This document shows, in pieces, positions 22,159 through 34,499 of a stretch of 60,000 nucleotides of DNA. Source of the DNA: Tubulanus polymorphus (lineage: Eukaryota > Nemertea > Palaeonemertea > Tubulaniformes > Tubulanidae); assembly GCF_964204645.1 (NCBI RefSeq), contig NC_134027.1:4082485-4142484 (forward strand), in the 5' to 3' direction. Below the pieces are notes generated by a model. The model was not told the origin of the DNA. It was given only the letters and a program-made list of their open reading frames with translations, and ran no database searches. Made by a program: the position numbers and the translations under genes. Each line of letters begins with the position of its first letter. The stretch's first letter is position 1.

Positions 22159-24165
22159 GTAAGTAAAATGTTAAATTAATTACTATATTTGATTATGTGC
22201 CTCAATCGTCTAGTATTAATGAAGACAGCAGTCGGTGAATTGGTTGCCAATCAAGTCTTCTTCATCTCGATTCTTGTGTGATTTGTCGAATTGTCTTTCT
22301 TATTATCTACAGGAATCATCTTTATTTGTGGAAATGAAGTATTTCCCCCAAGAGAATCAAGTTCTCTTGATAGATGTCAATCACTTCTCAGATGTCGTTC
22401 TTTGTAAAAATGATGCACTTAACAATTTCACGTGCTTCAAGCCAGAATCATAATACTCTATATCGTTTATGATACTGATCCTATATTGTGAATGTAAAAT
22501 GTTGTGCGCATAGATAATCAGATTTCATGTGAATATTTCATCTCCTGTCATACGTATTTCGTAGCGTAATTAGCCGTATATGATAGATATTGAGTTAGTG
22601 CGAACTGTTTCTTGTACACTTGTTGGACGGTGGTGATGTTCGTGTTAAGTTGTTGAGAATTTTATCATCTGTTTCGGAACTCTTCAGGTCATTCATTATA
22701 CCCATCGATATTTGCCGCGTTTGAATCAATTTGCTGTTCATACACATCGTATGTTGACACCAGTACATGTAACAGGTTCATTCGGTTCTTGCCCATAACT
22801 TATCTTGTTGTACATTTTCGCCATTCTGACGAGACATTCATTTATCAGACTGGAGTGTCAAGATGTCATCCATGTTTTCAAGACTACCAGTTACGAGTTT
22901 GATCTATCGGAGAACAGTCGCTTCCCGCATAATAAGGCAATGATTTTCTCTTCTGTAAATATGTTTTGCCAATTGAATTGAATGAATTTTTTCATTGGAA
23001 TCTATATACGTCCGTGCACAGAGTGATAAGAGGTCGTTTTAGTAACAGCTGCGTGAATATCTAAGTTCAATCTTTGCCATATATTCCATTACAGTGATCA
23101 TTATTCTATGCACATTGGTTTAAAAACTCATTTTAGGAAAATCTCTTCATGTCAGCGTAATCAATAATGCAACACGTGTCTCTTTAGTCTGATATATTCT
23201 TACTGAGAATTATTTTTAAATAGCCTGTATTTATTCAACGTATGGTTTATCTTAAAAACTGATTCATCAAGATTTAATCTACTCCGTCATGTGTTCATAT
23301 TAAACGAATACAAGTTTGTCCGTTTGCTGGCTTGATTTTTCAGATCAAGGATTTGGGATGCTTTTCCATCGTCAAGTCTACAAACTCATCGAGCTCAACT
23401 GCTTCAGTTGTATTAGCAGAACGGCGTACTATGTATCTTAATGCTGCTCAATGCTCTTATGTCTAAAAACTATAAACCTGTTTCTGGTGATGATAAGATT
23501 TGATGAAGGAATTCTCGAAGTGTGTAATCCGTCATTCACTATTTTACTCATTGCTCTCAGACTCCACTGAGCGCCGATGTTGTTTACTCCGCGGAAACAA
23601 ATTTAAATGGATTTCGAAACGTCTGAATTGAATTGAAGGAAAGAATGTATACACAGTTCTGGAGAATGTAAATTGGATAGTTTTTTTTTCTAGTGTTTGT
23701 CGATGCGTGCTCTAACCACAATCGATTCTTTGTTACTCGCTCATGCTTTGCTAATTAATCCGCCGCTGATTCTTTCTTAGTTAATATTCTAACAACGATC
23801 CTCTCCCGACTTGTCAGTTTTCTCGCAGTCAGTCTTCGGTTTGTTTTACGGTTAGTTTGACATCTATTGCATCTGTTTTATAGATGTCCTCATCTAACAC
23901 GAAACCGTGCATCATAGATCTTCACCTTATGTTCTAGTAATTTCTGAATCCATTCATGTGTTTTATATGATCGCATATTGTCTTTTATTAATCTTTCGTT
24001 TCGCTATAGCTACTGCCTGAAGTATATATTGTTACTACTAAGGATATTGGTGAACATTTATAACGACACTTCACGACACTGATGAACAATAGATTTCTCA
24101 TTTTCTACATCGTTTATTAGTCTTTCGTGAGTCTTCACACTAAAAACAATTAACCACAGTGGCGT

Positions 24166-24203
24166 TTCCCCCTCCCCTCCTCCACCCCCCCCCCCCCCGC
24201 ACC
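24166..24203. repeat. Polypyrimidine tract, C-rich
   Basis: CCCCCTCCCCTCCTCCAC followed by about 14 consecutive C. It is capable of i-motif or triplex structure and is prone to length change. Confidence 0.8.
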
Positions 24204-25813
24204 TTTTAATCGACATCAATAGTGGCAACTTCAACAGTTTTATGCGAGAGACCGGTTCATTAATTACACGGTGATATCTGAGAGGTTTCTGGCTTCTGCT
24301 TGATTAGTAGATACAATGTCTGATAAAGCTGGTGCAGAAACCATGCAACAAACCGTGATGATCAGCTTTAGAGAACATACATTGATGAATGTTCATCTAT
24401 ATCCGCAACAGACTTTCGCTGCTATCTCTACCTGTATACGGTAATTGTTATTAATTTCTATAACTCAATGGTTATGTTTATTGATACGGGTACCTGTATC
24501 AATATTTCTCCATAGTTTTCTGTATTCACCACCAGTTGTGATTGGGTGATTATAACTGATCCATTGAATCTTGATTTGGAATTAAATTGTTATTTGGAAA
24601 TTACAATCAAGGTTTACTCAATCGATCCAGTTTCATGCCGAAAATGAATTGTCATAGAAGTTCTACGCGGAGCCGACGGCGGTGGTTGTACTTTTTTCTT
24701 GATTGGAATTCTGTTCTCGAAAAGCTCGGAGGCATGTCTGTTCGTGATGAAGTAGAAAGCTTCGTTAGATCAAGAGAAAACCACACAGACAAAATGCTGA
24801 TATGATTATTACACCAATTACATTCCGTTTCTTCAGATTAACTCCCAAATTAGCACCTCGCTAATGAACTCGGAAACACCTCGAGAAACGACTTAATTGG
24901 TTTATATGTCATTTAATGATTTTGATAGGTTAGATATTTGAACTTACTTAACCTGAAATCAATTATAAAAAATGATTTGGAATACGTTTTTAGCCCTGTT
25001 GTGTAGAGACGTCACATGTGGGTACAAAGGTTTATCAATTGATTTCTGTAGTAAAAACCGCAAAAATTTCACTGTATTCCAAGATGAGAAAGATGTGTTT
25101 TGAGTGGGAAGTCGTGTTCTGCAAATATCATTAAGAGTCAGGCAGTCGCTGGAGGCATACGCGTCATACTCAATGACTACACAACGCAAACTAAACAAAT
25201 CCTATGTTCAGCCATTCGTGAATGTTTGGACCTCTTCATTTCACATCTTCTGAGCTTTCTTGCTCGACATGTGTAAGATACTTACGATTGAGTAGAGTAG
25301 ACCGTGCAGCTTGTCACAAATAAAAAAACAAAAAGAAGATTTTTGACTACGTTTATTAGATTATACGCAGAAAGGCATGTCTGGGTTCTCGGTGGAGTTC
25401 TGGCCCATTTTCATCGGATTCCCTGCTTTTTTTGACACGTAAACGGCTTTTGTGCACTATGAAAAGGCTTATGCGCACTAGGAAAAAAGCTGCCTTATGG
25501 TTGGATGAAGTAGCTGTGATAATACGTGAGGTCGTTATATCAGTTTAGTTGTTGATGAAAATGTATTTTCCTGCCGTCTCATCTCAGCCTACAGAAAAAA
25601 GCAATCGGCCATCAGAATATAGAAAATAGATATTGTGCACTCGACACTAAATGTGAAGGTTCGACTGATTATTGCCTGTTGTCTGGATGGTATATTGAGT
25701 TGCAATTGTTTGCTTGAAGAAAGATTTTTCGGTATTATCGGTCAATTACATACATCTAACATCCACCATTCGATGATATATTCTGTTCTCTAGTGTTTAC
25801 TTGCCAGTTTTTG

Positions 25814-26170
25814 CCAATAAGAGCATTTTATTCTTTATATAATATCGTACGATTGGCTCTTAAGATGAGCTCTTATGGATCGTAACGTTTCGTACCGAAA
25901 ATCGCGAGTTACGATTTTATTGGCTCGGTTTTGCAGCGATAGTCGCGTTGATAAACATCGCGTGCGTCAAACTGTGTCCCGATAATTCGCGGCGATTCGC
26001 GAAAAAATATGTATGGAAACTGATCAATGAACAAACATGAAACGAAATGGGATCGATTTTGAATAATGATATCACGAGTTTCTCGGCGAGAAGAGTTTTA
26101 TTCAGTTTTATGCGGCATTGATGCAGCTTTCGGCGATAGAAACTTAGTCGCAGCTGCGTCGTTCCCAAAT
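25814..26170. promoter_or_regulatory. CpG-dense interval with three CCAAT motifs and a TATA-like box
   Basis: CCAAT at 25814-25818, ATTGG at 25852-25856 and 25919-25923, and TATATAA at 25836-25842 precede an interval crowded with CG dinucleotides (CGCGAGTTACG, GTCGCGTTG, TTCGCGGCGATTCGCG). Such density is exceptional in this window. It suggests a promoter or germline-unmethylated element. A minus-strand frame through it (25917-26168) is open but lacks an ATG at its start. No exon could be assigned to it. Confidence 0.3.
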
Positions 26171-27897
26171 ATTTTTCAAGAGTAAAACTGCCACTTTTAA
26201 ACTTTTTTCCTGGTTTGCCCGCTAGTTAGACTTGTGCTTTACTACAAACTATGCCGAGAATCCTCAATGTTCAGATCGATATCTCCATTAGCCGTGTTGA
26301 AACTATGTTGTTTAGAACGGTCTTAATCTAGTCAGTTCCGATTTAGAATGCATCAAGCGTTCGTATGAGATAAAGTCCGCGCTAAACTGATCCATTCCTG
26401 TTTAGAACGGGCCAATTTAGACTAACCGAAAAGCCCGATCCAAATCCTTTTTCGATTTTCGAATGGACCATTTCTCTGGACATGAATAGAAACATGAACT
26501 TATAGCTCTGGTATGGTCCATTCTAGTTTGGTTTGTTCCAAGTATGGGCCAAATTAGAATGGATGGCAAAAAAGTGAACATGGCTATTATGAGCTACAAT
26601 TTTGATTCCCGTTTAAAGATATCATATGCAAAACACCGATAACATGGATGCGAAAAGCTCATTTTTTAAGGGAATCGATCTGGGAATCATATGTGATATG
26701 TGGTCACGAATGTTAGATCTCCCACTAGGGCTATCATACATTATCAGCCGTCAGCTTGTCAACGGAAATTGATGAATAATTTCTCTATTTCTCGATCTCT
26801 CGGGAATCGAACGCAAACGCCGATTCTGAATCGGCCGTGTCTTATACTTCATAAAAGTTAAGAGCGTCTGGTAAAAGGGTCGTTCTTGCCTCTCTTTCGT
26901 GTATTTTTGCTTAGAGGCTTTGTACGACTACCTGACTACCCGGTACGAGGTAATTAGTCGGTGAATAGAGTAAGAGATTCATCGAAGGGTCGTTTATCGA
27001 GAAGTCTTGTCTTAGGAAATGTTGTTTATATTTGTCTCTCAGCCATTACCTGTGGAAGGCAGCAACGTCTATGTATACAATGGTATATTTTCGTGAACCT
27101 GACTGACATGAATGTTTAGTGGCACTGATCTGGCCGCGATGCGTTAGATGTGTTTTCTTCTCAGATCTTCAACTCGGCTGAATTACTTAATTCAATTGCG
27201 ACTGTGCGAAAGGAACATTAAACGCTCGAGATCTTCTAGGCTCGCGTCGCGCTGCCGATAATTGACCAAAACCCCCGGAATTAGATCGGGATATGATACG
27301 GCAAATATTACCAGTTCTATTATTCATACACTCTTGGAAATCCATTATGGTTATAAGAGCGAGCTATCGAGTTAGCACTTTAGGTTTATCGGCCTATCGC
27401 ATTTTAGATGGTGATACTTCGCAGTCTTGATATATATGAAGTGCTAAGCGTAGATAATACAGTCTTTGGCCCTTAAAATGAGCAAAAAACAACAGTCTTA
27501 TTAAGATAAACATTTGAACCGAATATACAGCTGTAAGAGAACACTCTGCAGGTGCAGCCGAGAGAGAGAGAGATTTACCTTAGACTTCTCAAGCACCTGA
27601 TCGGCTAAACCTTCCCCTTTCAGTTATACCCTGCAGGTGATTACAAAAAAACTACCTCGTTGCTAATGCTCGTATTAAGGACAAATACGTGTGGAAAAAC
27701 TGTATGATAGGATATTTGTTCAAGAAGATCGGTCACCTGAACAGAAGATTCAGAGAAGAAAAGGTCACGTTGTTTTTGTGTATGATGTGGCGGGGTAAAC
27801 AGGAATGTGAGATATATCAGTCAATCATCTTCATCTTCCCGCAAAACTTTCATCAATCGGTATTCAACGTGACATTATATTCCTCAGTGACATTTTC

Positions 27898-28104
27898 ATG
27901 TCTTACGTAATCCTAGTGTCTCGACAAGATTCTCCTGATGTCGATAATGAAAGGCCAGTTGGTAGCTTTGAGCAGATTTACAGCGGCGATTTGAAGCATC
28001 GTAATAGGAATGTGTGTATTTTGGTTTATTGTGATCATTCTGATAAAATGTCTGGTTGTTTTCGTCGATGGTGTCCGATACGTCCTCATGCGAGACATAA
28101 CTAG
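27898..28104 (+). CDS. Candidate 68-aa small ORF
   Basis: ATG opens 68 codons with balanced, protein-like composition (MSYVILVSRQDSPDVDNERP, then DHSDKMSGCFRRWCPIRP). The Kozak context is poor and no strong donor was found inside. Two minus-strand frames overlap it, so at most one of the three is real. No family is recognised. Confidence 0.2.
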   Translation: MSYVILVSRQDSPDVDNERPVGSFEQIYSGDLKHRNRNVCILVYCDHSDKMSGCFRRWCPIRPHARHN

Positions 28105-28959
28105 ACAACCATGTCTAGTGTTATGAGCTCTTTTCTTGTTATGCTTGACCAACTATAAAAATGTGTCATATCATAGATTGATCCTGCGCTTACGCCTGAA
28201 ACCATAATCTAATACCATTGGTCAAGCTAAGAAAAATCGCTTTCTTCTGATGTGGACATCTTTTACGATAACAAGATGTGATTACTCTGGGTAGAGCCAG
28301 CTAATTTGCCTTTGTACCCACTTATTTCACAGACATCAATATATGATACAGAATATTCACTAGTGGTGGAACTTTTAGCTGAAACGTCATAAATGCGCAA
28401 AAACACTTGTCTCAGAACCATTACATGGCATGACACTGTGAATATTATCTTAATAATTTCAAGACTCTTTGCGTTCTAATTGTGTAATAGTTGTCAAATG
28501 TCAGGGATGTTTAGAACTATTACTAGTTTTCTAGTAAATGCAACGTTTTCTGCTGTCAAGAAGATAAAACGTAAATATGCCCAGCATCTTGATAATCTTA
28601 AATTGTTGATTGAGACGCCAGACATTGCAAATCTGTAAACTGTAAATTTGCATAGCACTTTACAATTACAAATTGTGTCCTAATGAAGAGATTTCGTTGA
28701 TCAAACTGTCAAGATTTCGTGTCATGAATTTTCATGAAGATTCCCGCAGTGAATTGACGTCAAATATCCATCCACGTAACTTATTAGGACATCAGTATGT
28801 GGTGATTTTCTAATCTCGTCACAGCTGCTTATCACGGATAAAAATTGGATGCGTTATTAGGGAAATTGGCGAGACATCAATAGCGTGGTCAATGGACAAC
28901 TGGCTGTATTTATGATTATAGAAAATAGAAATATGGTGGTTAGCATGGGCATCATCAGA

Positions 28960-29165
28960 GAGGGTGCGGGGATGCGCCCCTCTCGAGGCAGCTTCGAATT
29001 TAAAAAATCAAGACTAGAGCAATTTCAAGGATTCAGAAATGCTTGTTTGCCTTCAGTGCTCGACTGATACACTACTAAATATAGCATATAGTTCCGCTTG
29101 TATTAATTCTGACCACCTTTAAAAATCCTTTAAGAGGGGGTGCGTACCCCCTGCACCCTCCCATT
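28960..29165. repeat. GC-rich dispersed-repeat fragment
   Basis: Two related G/C blocks (GAGGGTGCGGGGATGCGCCCC near 28961 and GAGGGGGTGCGTACCCCC near 29131) stand out from AT-rich flanks and look like parts of an old repeat. The family and limits are uncertain. Confidence 0.35.
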
Positions 29166-29455
29166 CGATTGGCCCCTGTATTCTAACTCTACAACTCATC
29201 CCATCTTTCTTTCGACAAGGCATATGTTCTTGAGCAAACGTGCACTTTTTGTCGAAATAACTGTTATTTTTATTACACCTTGGACTTATTAACAACATTC
29301 TTCACAGAAGGTACCTTCGTTATCTGTGAGATCACACCCAGAGCTGAAATAGGCGGTAGTTATTTAATCGGTGGTTGAAAAAATCATTTCAAGTTGGTTC
29401 CGGTGAATATAGCGTGCTATTGATCTCATGACAGAAAATCGATACTGCTGTTATA

Positions 29456-29529
29456 ATGCGTGATACCTCTCGTGAAATATCGCAGCCTCAATTATTCTTC
29501 TGCAGTCTCAGGAATATTGGTTTCAGCTT
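29456..29529 (+). CDS. Weak candidate phase-2 first exon
   Basis: ATG opens 24 codons (MRDTSREISQPQLFFCSL onward) ending at TT|GTAAGTAA, a strong donor, in phase 2; the completed residue would be Leu or Phe. It is short, with a T-rich interior and no promoter motif. Listed because phase and donor match the first-exon series. Confidence 0.2.
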
Positions 29530-29800
29530 GTAAGTAATTTTTCACGTTCGTTGATCTCTCAAGACATCCTTTTTTCTGAAATGTGAAGATGGAAAATTGA
29601 AAAGTTTTTTTTTGCTGCAGAATTGTAGTAATATGTAGCAGAGAAATGCATTCGTACGTTCTACTGAATCACGTTCCTCATCCATATTCAGTCTATGTGA
29701 TGACCAATTCATTGCCATCAAAACCATCTACGTGCTGATAATATTTTGAATGCGATTGCGAGTAGAATTACCACACTCAAACACGGTGAATGGATCATAA

Positions 29801-29987
29801 GATAAAACCCATTATGTACAGATTAAAAGTTTTTTTAAATCGAGAATTCATTTGATCAAAAAATTACCTGATCACACCTGACAATGATCTCAAGGGTGAG
29901 ATCAAAACTTCATGTTCTTTTAATGTTTTGATTAAATAAATTCTCGATTTAAAAAAACTTTGAATCTGTACGTAGTGGGTTTTTATC
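29801..29987. mobile_element. MITE with ~61-bp terminal inverted repeats
   Basis: The left arm (29801-29861) and the reverse complement of the right arm (29925-29987) agree at about nine of ten positions, including the shared words TACAGATT and AAATCGAGAATT. The centre holds a perfect 7-bp hairpin (GATCTCA, loop AGGG, TGAGATC, 29886-29903). The whole element could fold into one long hairpin. There is no coding capacity. Arm identity this high implies recent insertion or a folding constraint. The superfamily is not assigned. Confidence 0.75.
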
Positions 29988-30114
29988 ATATTGAATGTTG
30001 TTGATAAGGATACAAATATTTCTGATCTCAACCCAAGAATCATTGTTTTTGCTTTACATCGGGTTTAGAGCTTGGTTTCCCAACACTGACCCTATTGCAT
30101 TGTTCAACGGGAAC

Positions 30115-30243
30115 ATGGCCTTAGAAGTGTTGCCCGCACACTGTAAGCAGCCAGCAAGACACGAACCCGCTTCACTGATAGAATCAAAGAAAAGACGCTG
30201 CTGCCATCTTTGTCTCGATGCTGGAAGTGTTCGCTGCCATTAG
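30115..30243 (+). CDS. Candidate 42-aa small ORF
   Basis: ATG in strong context (A at -3, G at +4) opens 42 codons, locally GC-rich, with a basic Cys cluster (IESKKRRCCHLCLDAG) and TAG stop. No good donor was found. It is short and unrecognised. Confidence 0.2.
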   Translation: MALEVLPAHCKQPARHEPASLIESKKRRCCHLCLDAGSVRCH

Positions 30244-30676
30244 AGAGAGATTTTTCATACCATTTGGTTATAAACCAGGAAGCATAAAATCAGTTCAATT
30301 GATTCTTTGATATCCAGTGTAGTATATGAAATCAACTACTATAATAGTCGTCATAAATCTCTTCAACACAATCGATGTTTTTCTACCCGAGATTCCTCAC
30401 GCTGTGATTAATGACTTGTTTACGGTGAATTGCCCTTTCAAATTAAATAGTTTTTTTTCCCAAAAAAAATGTGAAGTCTACGTCTCATAAACGAGTCTGA
30501 ATTTCTTTAGGTCAGATTTTTCAATCTACTACCACTAGATCTCATGAATGATTAAAATCAACCGACGTAATAAACAGTAACAGTGTTGATCCGTCATTCG
30601 CTACGATATTTACGTGTAAAAACTAAGAAGCACGAATATTAGCCAACTATGGAATAACCACTACTCGAAACAAGGT

Positions 30677-30684
30677 TATAAAAG
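30677..30684 (+). promoter_or_regulatory. TATA box
   Basis: TATAAAAG lies about 35 bp before an initiator-like TTGTCAGG (A at about 30712). It is placed for a transcript whose first downstream ATG in a phase-2 frame is at 30747. Motif-based inference. Confidence 0.4.
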
Positions 30685-30746
30685 GACAGAGTCTGATGAT
30701 GTTTTATTGTCAGGTTGATTGCGTTCAGGTTTGTGGTGGAGTACTG

Positions 30747-30769
30747 ATGGATGTTATGATCCACGACAG
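30747..30769 (+). CDS. Candidate short first exon behind a TATA box
   Basis: ATG opens seven codons (MDVMIHD) plus AG, ending at the consensus donor ACAG|GTAAGA in phase 2. The TATA element at 30677 and initiator near 30712 place the ATG 35 nt into the transcript. The reading frame also extends upstream to an earlier ATG (30694) that would precede the start site. A first exon with so few codons cannot be recognised by composition, so the support is the TATA-initiator-donor arrangement and shared phase. It could also be a noncoding first exon. Confidence 0.3.
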
Positions 30770-32344
30770 GTAAGAGTTTATATGCTGTGTATCTCTGATA
30801 GATGGAGTCTGATCGACAACGTTCATCAATTCCGTTGATAGTGCTGACATCTTGCTATCCATTATCAAACTATTCGGAAGGTGAATTTTCGAAGTAGGCA
30901 TTTTAACTGTCGAAAAACAGGGTTATCAGATTTTGGAGGAAAGATGAAAATAAGTACTCTAAAGATCTATGTAATGTTATGTCTACTGAATGTTTGGAAC
31001 TAGTGCCCTGAAAACCTGTTTATATAGATAAAGAGCATATCAATTTCTTTGCCTTTTATTTATGGTCACATATTTTCTCTGGAATTCTTCTATCAGTCTT
31101 TAAATGTTGTTGATTATCCACATTATTTCTAATGCATTGATTTCGGAAATGATTTTTCACGTTTTGAATGCGGGCAATGACTCTTTGATTGGATTTACCA
31201 TAAATCCGCATGTTAGAAATAACAATTTGTTTGGCTTTTGCCATTAAGCGTCGTATATCTAGATCAGCACTAGAAAAATGGAAAGAAACGTTGAAGGAAA
31301 TTGAAATTGATGCATTTGGTGAAGATTTTTCGCGTTGTCATGGATATCAATTTTGAATCTACTTATTTTAATCAACTCAGATTTGCGCCGATTATTTATG
31401 AGATATTTTTGAATCTCTGATTCTGCTGAAGTAATCAGGCAAGCAAGCTGTTGATATTGATGTCGGGGGGGGGGGAATCTAGCCGAGATGTATAGGTTCT
31501 ACAATTATTGTTGTTTAATTCTGTCCGCTATGGAGAGTCCCTTTATCCCTCTTTTTTTCTGTTCACAGTTGCTGAGAGAGAGTTCTCATTTATCAGAAAA
31601 TTAAATCAGAAAGCTTATTAAAATAGCGTGCGCCACTTTTCTTCGCAGCTTGAAGTGCATCTTCCGGATCCACTTCGTACTGAAAGTTGTTAAATTTTAT
31701 ATCAATCGATAAAGCAAATATCAGTTTTATATGTGTGTGACTGTAAGTGTGTGGTGCCTGCTGGGTTCATCAACATCCTGCGCGAATAAAGCTTGGAAGT
31801 CGTTTAATTGCAACTCTCATTTTCTGTCTCCCTTGAAGTTACTTTTATAGCCTTCATTCATTCTCATTCATCAAGCTGTATATAGTTTTCAGAATCAAAC
31901 ACTACGAATAGTTCAACTTTTCATAAACTCCATTAGTTTGATCAGACACATGAGTAGATGGGCTGAAAACAGATGGCTTTCTGTTAGAGAGTTTATTGTT
32001 AGAGTTTTGGAGTACCGTTTTAATTAGGTATAAGATACATCTAAAACGTAATTCATGAAATAACTGATATATCGATAGTTTATTAGATGAAATCGTGTGT
32101 GACATGTGTTTGAAGACTCGTGGGAGAGATGATTGTGGTACAGGGACCACAGCCGTATTGTCTTCAGTCTCTACTGTATTCGAGTGACTCAAAACACAAC
32201 ACTAAATACTCATCTATTAGTACAATTACATCGTGCCTCATCTGTTAATTGAAAAAGCAATTTCTCTGAGTTCACGTTTAGATGAATAAAATATAAGTTC
32301 TGGACAAGCTAGCAGCTCAAACTTGACTCATCGGCAGAAATATA
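30770..32344. other. Intron-like stretch
   Basis: No supported plus-strand gene. It holds a short G-run at 31465 and a minus-strand open frame at 31902-32192, listed separately. Confidence 0.4.
31902..32192 (-). CDS. Candidate minus-strand exon, 96 codons
   Basis: This is an open frame without an ATG at its start, preceded on its strand by an acceptor-like TGTTGTGTTTTGAG. The peptide looks plausible (NTVETEDNTAVVPVPQSSLP, then LSIYQLFHELRFRC and SVFSPSTHVSDQTNG) and ends at TAG. It has no known domain and no partner exon. It might be the last exon of a minus-strand gene, or chance. Confidence 0.2.
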   Translation of the reverse strand: MSHSNTVETEDNTAVVPVPQSSLPRVFKHMSHTISSNKLSIYQLFHELRFRCILYLIKTVLQNSNNKLSNRKPSVFSPSTHVSDQTNGVYEKLNYS

Positions 32345-32711
32345 TAAGCCTCGATCACATGGAGACGATTTTGCCCAGACCAGACCTGAGTTAAATTTGG
32401 CCGATGCCTAATTAAAGAGCGCATTCACATAAATCACTCACTCATTACTAAAATGCTATTATAAGGATGCTGTGGCAAGTGAGGTGAGGCACTACCATAT
32501 AGAATATTCATATAGAATGATTTGCCTCATCCTAACATTTTGTACAGGCCTGATCCAGCGTTTTTGGTCGGACCAAAATTGGCCTCTGCCAAACAAGCAC
32601 CATACAGGCAACAGGTGACCCATTTGGCACCAATATGAACAGTAGATTCAGGCTTAGTCTAGCGTGGGACAAGTTTGGCTCAGGCCAAAAATGCTTGTGT
32701 GATCACAGCTA
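32345..32711. mobile_element. Mutator-like MITE, family A, reverse orientation
   Basis: The ends read TAAGCCTCGATCACATG and, inverted, TAGCTGTGATCACACAAG, matching the terminal repeat of the copy at 41102 with substitutions. Internal words (TTTTTGGTCGGACCAAAA, CCTAATTAAAGAGCGCATTCACA) match that copy in reverse. It is about 367 bp with no visible target duplication. Confidence 0.65.
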
Positions 32712-33434
32712 TGGAGTACACCCATTCTAGGTCTTAATTTGACGAGAGCGTCATCTCTCCCTCAAATACCTCAACACCGATAAATATATCATATAGATTG
32801 ATATATACTTCAGATAGAGTTACCTGTATGAAATATGATCTGATTTTCTATGCAATATGTATCTCGTATCGCGGTCAATAACACGTTGTCGCCACCAAGG
32901 ATGGAGAAAATCGTATTAACATATTCAATCGCTAGCCAGTAATGAAAGACCCCTAACCCAATATGTCTATATTTGATTTAGAAATATTTCATAAGGTTTG
33001 GCGTAAATAGTTCATGGTAAAATGATACGCATACAGCTTGGATGAGAATATATCCTAAAATACTGCAATCTTGGTATTCTAATATACACTTCATTATTGA
33101 CGGTGTAGGTGTTATGTTACGCTGTGAGTGGCCTGAAGGTAATGTTAGAAAACATGCTTTTCGTGATCCACTCCTTCAGAAAAACTTGCTGTTTTTTCTT
33201 GTTTTTATTCTACTCTCAACGCGATGGTCATTTTCTGGAAATGTCGTCATAAAAGAATGACTTCAATTACACATCAGCTTTTAGCTGTGTTAATGAATAA
33301 TTGATGATAATACTAGACTATTTGTGGTGTGAGTGTAAACTATGGTAGATTTGTTTGTCGCTGATGGTCATAGTTGCAGTAGGGGATAATAATACAGAAG
33401 AGGTGTCATCATCGGTGCGATGATGAGCAGTATT

Positions 33435-33503
33435 GAGTACCAGTGAGTGTAAGAGTGAGTACCAGTGAGTGTAAGTGTGAGTCAGTGAAGTGAGTACCAT
33501 TGA
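33435..33503. repeat. Minisatellite, 22-bp unit
   Basis: Two nearly identical units beginning GAGTACCAGTGAGTGTAAG (33435-33456 and 33457-33478) are followed by a third degenerate one ending GAGTACC. ORFs on both strands here are artefacts of the repeat. Confidence 0.75.
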
Positions 33504-34321
33504 CCGAGTAACTCGTCCTACTGAATGAGCAATGGTCCGCAGCAGCAATCAATTTCATCGGAATCTGCCGAATAAAAAAGTTCGAGGATATTTCATCGCA
33601 AGCCATTATCAATGATTAGAATGAAATCAGATCAAGGGTCATCGACATTTTTAACATCGACGGTCACTTTATTACATTGTGAATATTGCGATACACATTA
33701 CGAACTCATTTATAGTCAAAAGTTGAAGGACGAACTGCTGAATACGGTTGAAATTTCTTCATTTCGAATGAAATCAATGCGCAAAGCAGAAAGACTGATT
33801 TGATTTCAGTTGCGCTGCGATAATGTGGCTTTAATTGCTGCTGCGTGCTGGAAATATCTTACTGGCACATTGCCGAAGAATGTTTAGGGTTCCAATTTGA
33901 CCTGATCAGAAGCTAATCGAGTTGATTGTTCTTCTCTTCCCATCACAATACGTACCATTAACTGAATTTATTCCATTCACATGCTTTATTTTTACATATA
34001 CATGAGAATCTGTCGATATCTTTGATGATCGCGATGACCAAAGCAACATCGCCGATATTCTGGTAGACAATTACATCTGACTGCTACGGATGGCTAAACA
34101 TTACCCGGTCATCAATTTATTGGATGCAGACATTGTTTAAGTGATTAGAATATTAAGGGGTTGTTTCCTTTACTGTAAGGAGAACTGCCGTCTAATGGGT
34201 TTGCTGTACATGTCTTCACTGTCAACTATTTTAATGCGGCTTTTATTTGCTCGTTCTGGGGGAAATACCGAACTAGCACAAACATTGCCCAAATAGCAAG
34301 AATACACCGATTCCGCACAGT

Positions 34322-34482
<161 letters not shown>

Positions 34483-34499
34483 TATTTGTCTCGATGCTC

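Larger units (their letters stand above)
22159..29455. other. Long intron-like stretch
   Basis: Seven kilobases with no supported gene. It contains a poly-C tract at 24166, a CpG/CCAAT promoter-like interval at about 25814-26170, degenerate repeats near 26310-26570 (words such as TTTAGAACGG and GGGCCAA-TTAGA in both orientations), a possible small ORF at 27898 and a GC-rich repeat fragment around 28960-29165. A good acceptor-like site (TTATTATCTACAG) at 22311 opens a frame to 22453, but without a partner exon. Confidence 0.4.

Noticed and set aside
26310-26570. Possible further MITE with TTTAGAACGG / CCATTCTA words
   Set aside because: Words recur in both orientations but no continuous terminal inverted repeat could be aligned.
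33318-33612. Minus-strand ORFs rich in THS/LHSL
   Set aside because: They read through the 22-bp minisatellite.
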